A DNA stretch of 64,000 nt from Blepharisma japonicum. Lineage: Eukaryota; Ciliophora; Heterotrichea; Heterotrichida; Blepharismidae. Shown piece by piece: positions 11,788-21,946 of the stretch. Numbering within the stretch: the first letter of the stretch is position 1; every line of letters starts with the position of its first letter. The stretch is from contig CATKHK010000100.1 in assembly GCA_949751835.1 (NCBI GenBank), forward strand, positions 85,277-149,276, given 5' to 3'. The position numbers were made by a program, and so were the translations under genes. Under the pieces are notes generated by a model that had not been told where the DNA came from, did no database searches, and saw only the letters and a list, made by a program, of their open reading frames with translations.

Positions 11788-12237
11788 ATGGAGCGTCCTG
11801 GAAAATTAATTGTTCGGCCTCGGTCTGCGAAATTGTTTAGGGATACATCAATAATTTCTATGGATCCTTATGTTGTGGTTAAATGTGGCTCACAAGAACA
11901 GAAAACAAGCTATTGTAAAGATGGAGGGAAAAGCCCAACGTGGAGTGAAGAATTAATTTTTACTGTGACATCAGAAAACGCAATTTATATAGCAGTGTGG
12001 GACAAAATTCCTTCAGCTATTGATAAAGAAATTGGAAGCGCAATTTTACCATTTGAAAGTATAACTTCTGCTAGCCAAGAAGGTATTACCATTGATATTT
12101 TCCATAAAGGATTAGTAGCTGGACATGTGATAATTGGTTTTCTTTTTTATCCTGAATCTATAAGTGGTCTATATTTTGGAAATAAATCTAAAAATCTGAC
12201 TGAAGATAATAAATATAAAGCCCTTTCTGAGCTCTAA
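11788..12237 (+). CDS. Single C2-domain protein (copy 2)
   Basis: A 149-residue paralogue of the preceding gene. Shared elements include KLIVRPRSAKLFRD, SMDPYVVVKCG, EQKTSYCKDGGKSPTW and WDKIPSAIDKEIG, so one C2 domain fills about residues 5-125. The Asp in MDPYV and those in the second acidic loop are kept. The Gly/Gln tail of copy 1 is replaced by an unrelated polar tail. The 22-base spacing and similarity point to tandem duplication followed by divergence. Confidence 0.87.
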   Translation: MERPGKLIVRPRSAKLFRDTSIISMDPYVVVKCGSQEQKTSYCKDGGKSPTWSEELIFTVTSENAIYIAVWDKIPSAIDKEIGSAILPFESITSASQEGITIDIFHKGLVAGHVIIGFLFYPESISGLYFGNKSKNLTEDNKYKALSEL

Positions 12238-12796
12238 ATAAAATTTAAATGGAATTTTGGTAATGGAACTTAAAAGGAAAAGAGCACTAATAGCTTAATT
12301 TATGAGACCACAAAAAATTATATTTGGAAGCAAGATTGATTACAATTTTCAGAGGCCACAGAAATTAATTCTGATAGAATAGTCATCTAATTAAACAAAA
12401 AGGTAATTTTTTGAATTTTTAGCCAATTTTAAAAGAATTTCTTAAGCCAATACTATTTTTAAAAAATAAGGTATAGATAGAGATAGTTTAAATAATCAGA
12501 TAATCTGAAACTAACATGAAGCTAGCATCAGAACACATAAAAAATTTTTAAGTGATGGCAAAAAATGGTGAATAAGTCAGAAAAAACTCCTTTAATCAGA
12601 ATTTCACTATATTTCTCTATATTCTTTCTTAGTCCTTCTTCTTCCCCATCTTTTATGTCCTATTTCTTTTTGTTTCCATAATCCCTCCTCTTTCCTTTTT
12701 CTCACTTTCTCTTATATATATTCTTGCATTTCTCTCAAATTTTTCTTAAAATTAGTTGACTCCTTATGCGTTTTTAACTTCAATAAATAATAGAAG
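12238..12796. other. Intergenic region with pyrimidine-rich leader of the cyclin gene
   Basis: No gene is visible. Bases of about 12585-12745 on the plus strand are strikingly C/T-rich (long runs of TTCTTCC, TCTCTC type) and end about 50 bases before the cyclin ATG. This is probably the promoter or 5' leader of that gene, as no other feature explains the strand bias. Confidence 0.5.
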
Positions 12797-13606
12797 ATGT
12801 CTAGAAAATATAATCAAGCATATGAAAACAATATTGATTCCTTAAACTTCCTTCTATCCAGAGAACGTGAAAAGCCACCCCTCGGCGACTTTCTTGCTGG
12901 CAACGATATCCAAGCCTCCATGAGAGACAAGCTTGTCCAATGGATGTTCAAGCTGTCCCAAGACCTATCCCTACGCCTCGAAACTACCCAATTTGCTATA
13001 TCTTTGATGGATTTATTTCTTTCCAAGGTAAAAACTGCGAAAAGTGTAATCCAGCTGCTTGGAGTTGTCGCATTAATGATTTCCACCAAATTTAATGAAA
13101 ACAAGCAATTCACATTGGCAGATGCGTTATTCTATGCTGGAAAGCAATATAAAATTAATGAAGTACAGTTGACAGAAGTCTTCATTTTACACAAACTTGA
13201 ATGGAGACTTAATATAACGACAGCCTCAGAGCTGGTGAGGAGGCTTTTTATACTTACAGGGCTTGAAAATGATTTTTCAAGAATTTATGAAAGAATTGAT
13301 GCTTTTACTTGTGTTTGTTATGGGAATTATGAGCTTTCGCAGTACAAAGCTTTAGAAATCGCGATTGCAAGCTCGATATGCGCCCTTGAACAGTTTAATC
13401 AGATTAATTTTAGAAATCAGTGGGCGCAGCTGATGTTTAATCAGAATATTTTGGATGTGGGGAGGGTTGATTTGTGTAAGAGGACACTGCTGAGGGTGCT
13501 TTATTCACAGACATCAGCTTATGATGCACATAAGCTTAATCCGATTACGCTGGATAGCATTGAAACTTATATAAGGAGAAATAATGATGAAAAATCTCAA
13601 TTTTAA
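12797..13606 (+). CDS. Cyclin (cyclin-box protein)
   Basis: A 269-residue cyclin. The N-terminal cyclin box covers about residues 25-150: MRDKLVQWMFKLSQDLSL matches the usual R-x-x-L-V-x-W start, followed by FAISLMDLFLSK, LLGVVALMISTKFNE (the L-x-x-x-x-x-x-A-x-K segment) and a second helix set up to ILHKLEWRLNITTA. The basic and acidic residues that contact a CDK are at the expected places. A less conserved second fold follows. It is shorter than A/B-type cyclins, with no destruction box seen near the N-terminus, so D-like or ciliate-specific cyclin is the best guess. ATG at 12797 is preceded by A-rich sequence. Confidence 0.85.
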   Translation: MSRKYNQAYENNIDSLNFLLSREREKPPLGDFLAGNDIQASMRDKLVQWMFKLSQDLSLRLETTQFAISLMDLFLSKVKTAKSVIQLLGVVALMISTKFNENKQFTLADALFYAGKQYKINEVQLTEVFILHKLEWRLNITTASELVRRLFILTGLENDFSRIYERIDAFTCVCYGNYELSQYKALEIAIASSICALEQFNQINFRNQWAQLMFNQNILDVGRVDLCKRTLLRVLYSQTSAYDAHKLNPITLDSIETYIRRNNDEKSQF

Positions 13607-14044
13607 TTAACAATGCATAATTAGTTAATGTGTTTTCCCTTGACTGAAAATTCTCATGTAAAAAGTTATATTATTTGTACGACCTTTCTAAGCTTGATTT
13701 TATAAGTGTTAGAAGGTATAAAATTATTAAAATTAATGAAAATAAAAATTAGGGAAATGATAAATTTAAATAATATTTCATAAAGAATGATCTTAATAAA
13801 CTTTTAAGATTTCAAAACAAAATATTTTAAGTATCAATATTAAGGCTACAAAAAGCATAAATCATAACATTTTTGCATAAATTTTTCAAATTTCTTAAAA
13901 AAATTAATATATTAATTTAGCATTTCAAAAATCATAAGCCTCATATTATTCCTTAATCTATGCTTTCCTTATCATCAATCCCAATATTTTTCCATATCAG
14001 AATAATTCCATCATGCTTACGTAATCATGTAAAAAAATCAAAAT
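13607..14044. other. AT-rich intergenic region
   Basis: About 440 bases between the cyclin and the decarboxylase gene. It is extremely AT-rich with no coding frame of note and no sequence shared with other parts of the window. The promoter of the downstream gene should lie here but cannot be placed. Confidence 0.5.
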
Positions 14045-15121
14045 ATGAAACACTTCATCAGCAGAGCGTTTGGAAAATATACAGTCAAAGCGCCTACAAA
14101 TATCGCGCTTATCAAGTATTGGGGCAAGTCCAACGAAGACATAAACCTCCCTCTCAACTCCTCAATAAGCTTGACTGTTGACATTGAGCAATTTTTTACA
14201 CAAACTTCCATAGAATTAAATGATGAAAAAACCCAGCTTATCCTGAACAATGAGCCAGCTGAAATCACAGGAAGAATTTCTCGTGTGATTAACATGCTGA
14301 AATCTCTCACAAAACCAGAAAATTTAGAAAAAAAAATAAAAATCGAGTCTAGCAATAATTTTCCGACTGCCGCGGGAATGGCAAGTTCAGCTTCTGGGCT
14401 GGCAGCTTTGACCTTTGGACTGGCAAAAGCATATAAGGTGAATATTAGTATGGAAGAATTATCAGGAATCGCAAGACTTGGCTCTGGAAGTGCTTCAAGA
14501 AGCTTTTTTGGCGGAATTGTCGAATGGAGTGCAGGAAATTCTCATGAACAAAGTGTCGCAAGGCAGCTTTATGAAAATTCCCATTGGGACGAGTTAAGAC
14601 TACTAGTAATCTTAACCGATTTAGAAAAGAAAAAAATTTCCAGCACTAATGCAATGAAATTAAATAGAAAAATGCTGCTAGAAAGGGCCAATGAAAGAGT
14701 CCCAATTCGTATAGAAAACTTAAAAAAAGCTTTAGAAGCCAAAGATTTTGAAAATTTAGCCAAAATTACTATGGAGGAAAGCGAGGATCTGCATTCTGTG
14801 ATTGAGGCGGCTAATGTGAAATACCTGAATGCTAAAAGTGAAGAAATAAAAAGGCTTATCCATGAGTTTAATTCACAAGGAATTCGTGCAGCTTATACCT
14901 TTGACGCTGGCCCAAATCCTTTTATATTGACAAGGAAGCAGGATATTAACGACTTAGCCAGCCATTTATTGATGAGTCTGAAATTAAGGTCTCACAATGA
15001 CTTAAAATTGCATGGGCAGCTGCCGAATGACCCTTTCTTATTTTTACAAAGTAGTGCAACTATTCCAGTCTTTGGGATAATTGAAAGCAAAATATCAAGG
15101 ACAGGGCCTATTTTACTTTAA
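14045..15121 (+). CDS. MVD: Mevalonate diphosphate decarboxylase
   Basis: A 358-residue GHMP-family enzyme of the mevalonate pathway. It converts mevalonate 5-diphosphate to isopentenyl diphosphate with ATP. Diagnostic segments are all present: APTNIALIKYWGK near the start, LPLNSSISLT, the phosphate-binding loop NNFPTAAGMASSASG at about 104-118, the GSGSASRSFFGG segment with the catalytic-region Arg/Ser near 148-158, SHWDELR, and TFDAGPNP near 285. Length fits the family (330-400). No TGA occurs inside, and the start ATG (MKHF) directly precedes the conserved region. It is a single-copy metabolic gene expected in the cytosol. Confidence 0.96.
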   Translation: MKHFISRAFGKYTVKAPTNIALIKYWGKSNEDINLPLNSSISLTVDIEQFFTQTSIELNDEKTQLILNNEPAEITGRISRVINMLKSLTKPENLEKKIKIESSNNFPTAAGMASSASGLAALTFGLAKAYKVNISMEELSGIARLGSGSASRSFFGGIVEWSAGNSHEQSVARQLYENSHWDELRLLVILTDLEKKKISSTNAMKLNRKMLLERANERVPIRIENLKKALEAKDFENLAKITMEESEDLHSVIEAANVKYLNAKSEEIKRLIHEFNSQGIRAAYTFDAGPNPFILTRKQDINDLASHLLMSLKLRSHNDLKLHGQLPNDPFLFLQSSATIPVFGIIESKISRTGPILL

Positions 15122-15145
15122 TTTATTAGAAATTTATGAAGTAGG

Positions 15146-15894
15146 TTACTTATTTGTGGTATTAATAAATTTCCCTTTCATGATTTGCACCATTAGTTCT
15201 TTATCCATAAATTCGTAGTTTTTTGGAATGAAGAGTTTGTGCCTTTCTTCTTGGTAGTATTTTACCCAGGGACTGTATTTAGCATTATCTGGGATTTCAA
15301 AATAGGAGACTTCGGTAGGAAATAAATCATCTTTTAACCTTATAGAGTCTTCGTATTGTATAGGTGGAGTTAGTAAGTTAATAGGCATTGTATAATAGTA
15401 TTTTTTGCTTCTTCTTCCAAGCCAACTTAAATATCCAATATCTATATGAATTCCATCTCTATTAAGCTTCACTTCATGGATAGTAATTGATTTATTAGCC
15501 AAAATCGCCCAATTTCTCCATAGACTATACACACCGTAAAATAAGAATACAGGTAAACACAATGGTTCTTGATTAACTCTATTTGACAATTACATGGCCA
15601 TGGATTCTTGACTAAAAGAATAAAACTTCCTATAGTTGTAGCGAGACGTCCTAAAAACCTCCCCATTGTTTTTGAAAATGAAGGCTCATAAGAGTACACA
15701 AGGAGGCTTCCACTTTCGTCAAATTCAAGAATTTTAGATGGGCTGTAAACATTGACTCTATTTTGAAGTTACTGAGAAGGCTTTGCACGTAGCGGTTTTG
15801 GCTCCCAAGGGTTTATGAGTTTTTTTGCAGGGGCTTTGACTGTTTTCTTTGTATTGACTAAGGACCCAAAGTTCTTTAATACAGCTTTGAGCAT
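15146..15894 (-). CDS. Small membrane protein with two mini-introns
   Basis: Three reading pieces join after removing a 15-nt intron (15758-15772, GTAACTTCAAAATAG) and a probable 17-nt intron (15577-15593). The result is about 238 residues. The first 40 residues are basic and rich in K, A and P, like a mitochondrial presequence. Two hydrophobic segments follow (GRLATTIGSFILLV and LPVFLFYGVYSLWRNW). The rest is a soluble beta-like domain (LNRDGIHIDIGYLSWLG, INLLTPP). The layout recalls TMEM70/TMEM186/TMEM223-type mitochondrial assembly factors, but the match is by shape only. The stop TAA is 24 bases from the convergent MVD stop. The start is divergent from the EME1-like gene, 65 bases away. 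Confidence 0.72.
15577..15593 (-). other. Probable 17-nt intron
   Basis: The downstream coding frame is shifted relative to the upstream one. Removing GTAATTGTCAAATAG (15 nt) would create a TAG, whereas removing 17 nt, to the next AG, gives a clean join (NPWP-F-NQEPLC). The longer length is deduced from frame only. Confidence 0.55.
15758..15772 (-). other. 15-nt spliceosomal intron
   Basis: On the minus strand the sequence GTAACTTCAAAATAG contains an in-frame TAA. Removing exactly 15 nt keeps the frame and joins PLRAKPSQ to VNVYSPSKILEF. The GTAA...ATAG ends and the 15-nt length are those of heterotrich introns. Confidence 0.85.
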
Positions 15895-15959
15895 ATTTAA
15901 TCAAATAGGGTAGGTATTTGTATATACTGAAATTTATACTTTTCATATACAAAATTAAA

Positions 15960-16772
15960 ATGGGATACCAAGCCCCTAGTCAGCTTACATGTGAAATTAG
16001 TCTTTACATTCCTACATATTTTCAGAACACAAGCCTAATAGCTCATTTAAACAGAAAAAATATCCCATATATCGTATTTTCCTCTGAAAAACATCACCCA
16101 AATTCTATTTTATTCTATCGGCACACTATTTCTTCCAAGGTAAACTCCGAAGAATTTTTATTAAATAATAAAAAAGTCCTTGCGATATTATTAGAAGGCG
16201 ATTTTAGTGACGAAAAAGAGCTGCTGGAAGATTATTTGTCAATTTACTATAAAAATAAAATTCGAGTAATTTTAGTTCTGCAAGGGCTAAAAGAAGCCTT
16301 AGAAACAGTCCAATTTACACAGCGAAAAGGGTTTACCCATGAAACTTATGCAGAATGAGTAGCCCAAATGATGATAAAAGGGGTCGATTGTATAGAAACT
16401 GAGAATTTCCGAGATACTGCTGATTATTTAGAAAGGGTTATTAACACCTTAAATAATGGACCATATAGGCCACTCCCTACTGTTTTTCATTTGCAGTCTC
16501 GAAAACTATCACTAAATCATAATATGTCTGGATCTTCAGCTTTGTGGGCAGCTCAATTGATAAATATTCCTGGGATTTCTGAAAGTAAAGCAAAATCGAT
16601 TATTGATAAGTACCCTACCTTAAGCTCGCTAATGGAAGTTTACGAGTCTGAAGAAATTCCAGAAGCAGAAAAGAAATTAATCTTGGCACAAATTGGGGAG
16701 AGAAAAGAGAAAAAAAGTTCAAGCAAAATTTATCGATTTTATACCAGTGAAAATCCTGATGAAATATTGTAA
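15960..16772 (+). CDS. EME1: EME1/Mms4-like subunit of the MUS81 structure-specific nuclease
   Basis: A 270-residue protein with TGA=Trp at 16356. The C-terminal third matches EME1: a W-x-x-Q-L-x-x-I-x-x-IS-x-x-x-A tandem helix-hairpin-helix (LINIPGISESKAKSIIDKYP, SLMEVYE), then a helix with LILAQIGERK and a final KIYRFYTS. The N-terminal part has the alternating strand/helix pattern of an ERCC4 nuclease fold but lacks the ERK-x-x-x-D active site of MUS81/XPF, as in EME1, which is the non-catalytic partner. EME1-MUS81 cuts branched recombination intermediates in the nucleus. FAAP24 is the main alternative. An in-frame ATG also exists at 15918, but 15960 leaves a sensible leader. Confidence 0.75.
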
Positions 16773-17520
16773 GAATTTTAATTTAAATTTATTTTTCGGT
16801 TTTTATATTGCTTGACTATTACTCTGTGCAATTAATTACAGATAAATGATACAACTTTTGGTTTGAAATTTTCTTAATTAAAAATAAGCGCCTTTAAATA
16901 ATAAAATTCAAGCTTAAAGAAGGATTCAAAATCTAAGTTAGGAAATCAGTAAGAAATCTAGTTAGGCAGCCTTCTAATCTTATCATCAAGCTACTGAAAC
17001 CCTCAATTCCTAAATAATTCATATTAATTTTTTCTCAATTTATATTTAAACGCATTATTCTATCATTTTAAGAAATTGCTTTTACTATATATTTTATAAT
17101 CTTAAAATTTATAAAATACTGAATTTTTATCTTTAATTGCAAAAATTCAGCATTCTCCTCTAAATAATGGCAAGTTATGAGGCTTGGTCTTTGAGGTAAG
17201 TGAGCTTAAGAATTGAAAAAATCTTAATAAGTAATGAAATTAATTAAATATTTAAATTAAAATATGCAAACTTCATAAAATAAATGTCTTGATGTCATCA
17301 CTTTAACATGTATTGTTATTAATTTTTTCACAGGTTTTGCTTGCAATATCAAGAATATTTAGCATTTTCATACCAAATTTCATATAAATATTCTTAAAAT
17401 AATGTATTCCTTGGAACAACCTATTCATGTTTCATAAATAAATAAATAATATCACCAAGCTAAATAATTAAAAATTTAATAAGGTATTTGATCACTTTCC
17501 AAATATTAATTCAGTTTTTC
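16773..17520. other. Gene-free AT-rich stretch at the boundary of the two regions
   Basis: About 750 bases with no coding frame and no match to the repeats further right. It marks the change from close-packed single-copy genes to the repeat-built half of the window. Confidence 0.6.
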
Positions 17521-18130
17521 TTCGCGTTTTAAACTTAATCTTTTCAAAAGAGGTGAAATATTTATTTCCTTCAACTTATGTTTCATTTCTTTCTTTCCAT
17601 TGAGCTGATAATAGGTTTTATTGATGCATCAAAGCTAATTCTTCTTTTATCTGGTTTTGTTTTTTCGATTTCTTCCTTTTTAGTTGATATTCTGCCTCTT
17701 CATAATCAAAAAATTTTCTTTTCTTTTAAATTTCTCCTTTCAATCTGTAATCCTCTCCTCTCTTATGATATAAACCTCTAATAAGCTTTTTCTTCAGAGC
17801 TCTCGCAATTATCCTTTTAATTTCATTATTTTATAAAGCCTTTCATAACTCAAACATAAAAAATTAGCCGTTTTTATAAAATTAAGCCTTTCAAATCCCA
17901 TCATCGCAATTTCAAATAAATCGTCGAATCTCAACAATTTCCATAATAAGGCAGATATCAGCTTTCTAAAATTATTATTTTGCTTAAAACTTTAGTTCAT
18001 CAGTAAATTCTTAACTAAAATTAATTATTTTTTAGAATAATTTATTTACAGCTGATAAAATCGCTGAGACTTATCCAAATTCTTACTGTCAAATATTTCA
18101 ATTTGTATCTTATATCTAATGCAAAATTTT

Positions 18131-18154
18131 ATGCAAAAGTGTGCTTTTTTGCAT
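18131..18154 (+). promoter_or_regulatory. Conserved dyad upstream of module S gene (copy A)
   Basis: ATGCAAAA and TTTTGCAT flank a short GTGTGC-containing centre, forming an inverted repeat 74-97 bases before the ATG. A further ATGCAAAATTTT lies 12 bases upstream. Equivalent sites are at 21850-21873, 40561-40584 (one change), 53109-53132 and 62700-62723. Constant position and near-identity suggest a control site, but recent duplication alone could also keep it. Confidence 0.4.
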
Positions 18155-18227
18155 GTATCTTTCGCAACTCTGCCATATTTTTATGGATAAAACGGCTAAG
18201 AGAAATCTAGCGATTATAATAAATACA

Positions 18228-18752
18228 ATGAAAATCGTGCTCTTACTCATACTCAGCCTGACTGCATTTGGAATGAGAAATGATTTGTTCAAGCCTATAT
18301 TCTTACAACAAGATACTGATTCCTCAGATACTGATTCCTCAGATACTGATAGCTCAGATACTGATAGCTCAGATAGTGATAGCTCAGATACTGATAGTTC
18401 AGATAGCGCTCCAAGTGAAATATCTGCAGCTCTCAAAGAGGTAGCCACAGACATTGCTGAAACAACTGAAGAAATAGCTTTAGATGCTTTGGAGACAAAA
18501 CATGCGATTGAAGAAGAAGTTGAAGTGGCAGTTGAAGAAGCAGTTGTTCACACAGTTGAAGCAGTACATATGGTTAATGGAGCAGTTGAAGGAGCAGTTG
18601 AAGAGGTAGTTGGAGAAGTAGTTGTTCACACAACTGAAGCAGCACAAATGGTTGAAGGAGCAGTTGAAGAGGCAGTTGATGAAGCAGTCTCACGCGTATC
18701 TGAATTAAACACCGCTTTCATTCAAACAGTAGAAGATATTACAGCAGAATAA
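18228..18752 (+). CDS. Secreted acidic repeat protein, module S copy A
   Basis: A 174-residue protein of unknown function with a clear signal peptide (MKIVLLLILSLTAFG). A conserved short segment (LFKPIFLQQ) follows, then six 15-bp DNA units encoding DTDSS (18312-18401) and an acidic amphipathic region with a repeated pattern of VEEAV, VEGAVEE and HTTEAA. It ends SELNTAFIQT...DITAE. The Met at 18228 is chosen over an in-frame Met at 18141 because in copies C, D and E one or more extra bases put the earlier Met out of frame while MKIV stays. SELNTAFIQT is followed in copies D and E by a long SGEA repeat, so copy A seems to have lost it. A secreted or granule protein is inferred. Confidence 0.8.
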   Translation: MKIVLLLILSLTAFGMRNDLFKPIFLQQDTDSSDTDSSDTDSSDTDSSDSDSSDTDSSDSAPSEISAALKEVATDIAETTEEIALDALETKHAIEEEVEVAVEEAVVHTVEAVHMVNGAVEGAVEEVVGEVVVHTTEAAQMVEGAVEEAVDEAVSRVSELNTAFIQTVEDITAE

Positions 18753-18947
18753 ATGGAAACACCTAGAAGGTAATTAATATAATTTTATTTTATTAATCAA
18801 TTCCATCACTCTAAATAATAAAAAATTATAAATTATAGCAATTAATGCTAAAAATATATTAATATTAAAGTAATATAAGATTCTTTTAATTTTAATAAAT
18901 AATTTATTTCTTATTAATTTTAGTCTTATTTTTGAACTTTTCGTTAA

Positions 18948-19065
18948 TTAAAAGCTGAGAAATACTAATCCAAGCCCAATCAAAGACAGATAGACTCCAC
19001 TGTCATCACTCATCTTTGCATTAGAGTAAGCGAAGCCTAACCTTTGGTTATCCATATCAAAATTA
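18948..19065 (-). pseudogene. Aspartic protease remnant (copy A)
   Basis: Only the last roughly 39 codons of the pepsin-like gene seen intact at 22634-23845 remain, including the hydrophobic GPI-like tail. Upstream of that the sequence changes abruptly at 19065. Both catalytic Asp segments are missing. Confidence 0.85.
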
Positions 19066-19589
19066 CTTTGGCACAACTGTAAGGCAATTATCTGAGATGA
19101 AGGGTTTAGTTTAATAACTATATTTATAAATTAAATTAACTCACATAAGATAAAACAATCTAAATTAGGGAATTAATGAATAAATGTATTTACTTCTTGT
19201 TTTACACATAAATCTAGTGTTTAAATGAAAATTCAAGCTTAATATAATTGAATACGCTTAGATAATATGCTTGATGCTTTTGATTTTTTTCCAAACTTTG
19301 GTTTTTAGTGTCATAAATAGTCAATATGATTCCCTCATTATACTAATAAGATAAAGAGGTATTGTTAATGGTAAACCTCGGAATATTCTTGTTAACCCGG
19401 CTTAGCTGCTGATCAGAAGTAGAGTTTTGTCTCTCATAAAAAAGCAAACCCTTCATTCTCCTCTTTTTCTGGATCAAAGCAGTGGCTTTTTCACACCTCA
19501 AAACAAAACTGTTTGGCTTTTAATTATTTTTAATTCTATAAAATATATCAAATCTTTTGAGCTTAGTTAATATATATTATTATAAAGGA

Positions 19590-20430
19590 ACGACCTCGAA
19601 TTTTAATGCTCTCCATTGAATAATACCTTCTTCTTTAAAAATCGTAAAGCATTGCGTTTTTGTCTCTCCTCTTCCAGTTTTCTTTTCTCTTGAAGTTGTT
19701 AAGCCATTGAATTTTCATTTTGCCATGTAAAAGCCACATATATCATATTCAATGGCAGCTCTGCAATTTCCATAGGGCAATGAGGATCCAATGAGTTCAT
19801 TGTAAATACTCCAAAGCCCATAGAGTCTACAACAAATTCATTGTAAGCTACACAATTAATATTTTTGCATATCCCAATAAAAGAAATTCCTTTTTGAGCA
19901 AATCTCATTTAAAAGGATTTTCACTGAATTGAATCTCTATTTTATTGTCCAAATTATTAAAAGCAAGCATAGGATACAAGCTTCCATAGTTTGCTGAAAT
20001 TTGTGTATAACAATTGTACTTCCAGCGCGTATACCTCAATTCGAACTCGGCTATTTCTTTTATCTCAACATATATTCTTTGTGTCAAATGATAGCATTAT
20101 TTCATCTTCTCCACATTCAATGAGTTCAGATGCCAAGCCCATGAGCTGCCCAATAGATCAATATAGACTTATCTTCATTGGAAATTGGTTATACGATTCA
20201 TTTTGAAAAATAATATCAATAATAGGGCTTTCAATACCAAAATAGGGCTTTTCTAACAATTGTATTGAAAACGATATCACATCATTTTCATGACTATGAT
20301 CTGAAATTCTAAATAAAGATAAATCCGATCAGTGTTCACAAGTAAAATCATAACTCTTATCACCCATTTCTGAATTTTCATTAAGTGCTCTTCTGATTTT
20401 GCTCACTTCAGAATCTGATGAAAAATATAA
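19590..20430 (-). pseudogene. Broken copy of the three-Ubl/Cys-module gene
   Basis: It aligns with the intact gene at 58693-59829 over about 830 bases. The Cys module (CKNINCVAYNEF, DPHCPME) and Ubl parts are recognisable, but single-base losses near 19769 and 19911 shift the frame. The 5' end is missing, replaced at about 20430-20460 by the B-box fragment. The flanking DNA from about 19145 also matches 58270 onward, so this is one duplicated segment in direct orientation. Confidence 0.85.
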
Positions 20431-20449
20431 TCGATTAAATCAAAATAAA

Positions 20450-20637
20450 ATTAAGTTACTTTTAAGCAAAAAATAATAAATGAAGAGTGGCTCTAAAAAT
20501 ATTAAGTTAAAAGTATGAGTCCTACTGCTCGATCTATGATGCTTTGATAAGTGTTTACTGCACGAATAAGTTTCAGGAGAGCATGAGTATTCAGCTTCAC
20601 TCTGACAACTTTGCTTAAAGCATCGCATGATGTTCAT
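20450..20637 (-). pseudogene. B-box N-terminal fragment of the TPR gene
   Basis: About 45 codons (MNIMRCFKQSCQSEAEYSC..., SKHLSKHHRSSSRTHTFN) are near-identical to the start of the TPR gene at 44635-46092. They lack the four residues CNCS-S of its Cys cluster and break off after IFLEP. The leader of that gene (46093-46250) is also duplicated here, at 20638-20900. Confidence 0.85.
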
Positions 20638-21060
20638 ACTATCTATAATTTTAATTGCCTTTAATTTATTAAATTGATATTAACTTTGATGTATTTTTTA
20701 ATGATTCGTAAATTTCCTAAGAGAAAAACTTAATCACAAGGTGGCTTTGCCTTATGGTTCAGGATTTAGTAGCAAGAATTGGATGATATAAAGAATCTGA
20801 TAAAGAAAAGATCTTAAGCAAAAGGGAAATGATATCAAAGAATTTGATAAAATCATCTGGGCGATACTCACATGATGGGCTTCAATTGAGGAGAAAGGGT
20901 ACTGGAAATGGAATTTGCAGTCATTTTTTATTTAAGTTGCTAATCTGTTTTCATTTTATAATTATTTTATTCATATATCAGAAATTTGTTAACTTACACT
21001 ATATTGCAATTAATTTAATAGCTAGATAAATAAAATTAACTGAGCATTAGCATCATCAGT
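20638..21060. other. Duplicated leader sequence, no gene
   Basis: The first roughly 250 bases match the region upstream of the TPR gene at 46093. The rest is AT-rich and shares about 100 bases (TTGCTAATCTGTTTTCAT...) with the areas at 39640 and 52270 that precede module S copies C and D. Confidence 0.6.
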
Positions 21061-21849
21061 TCGTAAAATTTATAAATGGAGTTTAAAAAAGAAAGTCAAG
21101 CTAAATTGTTAAATTTTCAACTCAATTCAACTGATCTTAATAAAAGGTGTTGCGCCTTTGGAGTGCTCACACTTTGTTTTATCCTGGAACTTTGGATTCT
21201 GACAATCCAATTACTTTTGCATTAATTTATCCTAATAAAAACAGAATTTTCCCTTTCTGTGAATAGTTGCTGCATAAGAAAGAGTTTCTCAATTCGTGTT
21301 GCTGAATATCTAAGTTAGTATAAAAAATCGGATATAATTAAATATGCCTCAAGCTAATTCTTCTTCTATCTGTTTTTGCTTTTTGATTTCTTCCTTTTTA
21401 GTTTTTATATTCTGCCTCTTCATAAACAATAATTTTCTTTTCTTTTAAATTTCTCCTTTCCATCTGTAATCCTCTCCTCTCTTATCATATAAGCCTCTAA
21501 TAAGCTTTTTCTTCAGAACTCTCGCAATTATCCTTTTAATTTCATTATTTTATAAAGCCTTTCATAGTTCAAACATAAAAAGTTAGCCGTTTTTATAAAA
21601 TTAAGCCTTTCAAATCCCATCATCGCAATTTCAAATAAATCTTCAAATCTCAGCAATTTCCATAATAAGGCAGATATCAGCTTTCTAAAATTATTATTTT
21701 GCTTAAAACTTTAGTTCATCAGTAAATTCTTAACTAAAATTAATTATTTTTTAAAATGATTTATTTACAGCTGATAAAATCGCTGAGACTTATCCAAATT
21801 CTTATAGTCAAATATTTCAATTTGTGTCTTATATCTAATGCAAAATTTT

Positions 21850-21873
21850 ATGCAAAAGTGTGCTTTTTTGCAT
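21850..21873 (+). promoter_or_regulatory. Conserved dyad upstream of module S gene (copy B)
   Basis: Same inverted repeat ATGCAAAA / TTTTGCAT as in copy A, at the same distance before the ATG. Confidence 0.4.
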
Positions 21874-21946
21874 GTATCTTTCGCAACTCTGCCATATTTT
21901 TATGGATAAAACGGCTAAGAGAAATCTAGCGATTATAATAAATACA

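Larger units (their letters stand above)
17525..19065 (+). repeat. Module S, copy A
   Basis: This copy has the shared 5' block (about 700 bases, starting GTTTTAAACTTAATC as in copy E), the acidic secreted-protein gene and the convergent protease region. The latter is cut off after about 118 bases at 19065, where unrelated sequence begins. All five copies (A at 17.5 kb, B at 21.1, C at 39.8, D at 52.3, E at 62.1) have the same orientation. They are alike enough to align by eye through non-coding sequence. Confidence 0.85.

Noticed and set aside
18141-18227. Upstream in-frame Met extending the secreted protein by 29 residues in copies A and B
   Set aside because: Extra bases put it out of frame in copies C, D and E, while the signal-peptide Met is kept in all five.
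18116-18454. Minus-strand open frame of SVSELS repeats antisense to the secreted gene (also in copies B and C)
   Set aside because: It is the reverse reading of the 15-bp DTDSS minisatellite and the signal-peptide region. It has no start context, and it disappears where the repeats are lost in copies D and E.
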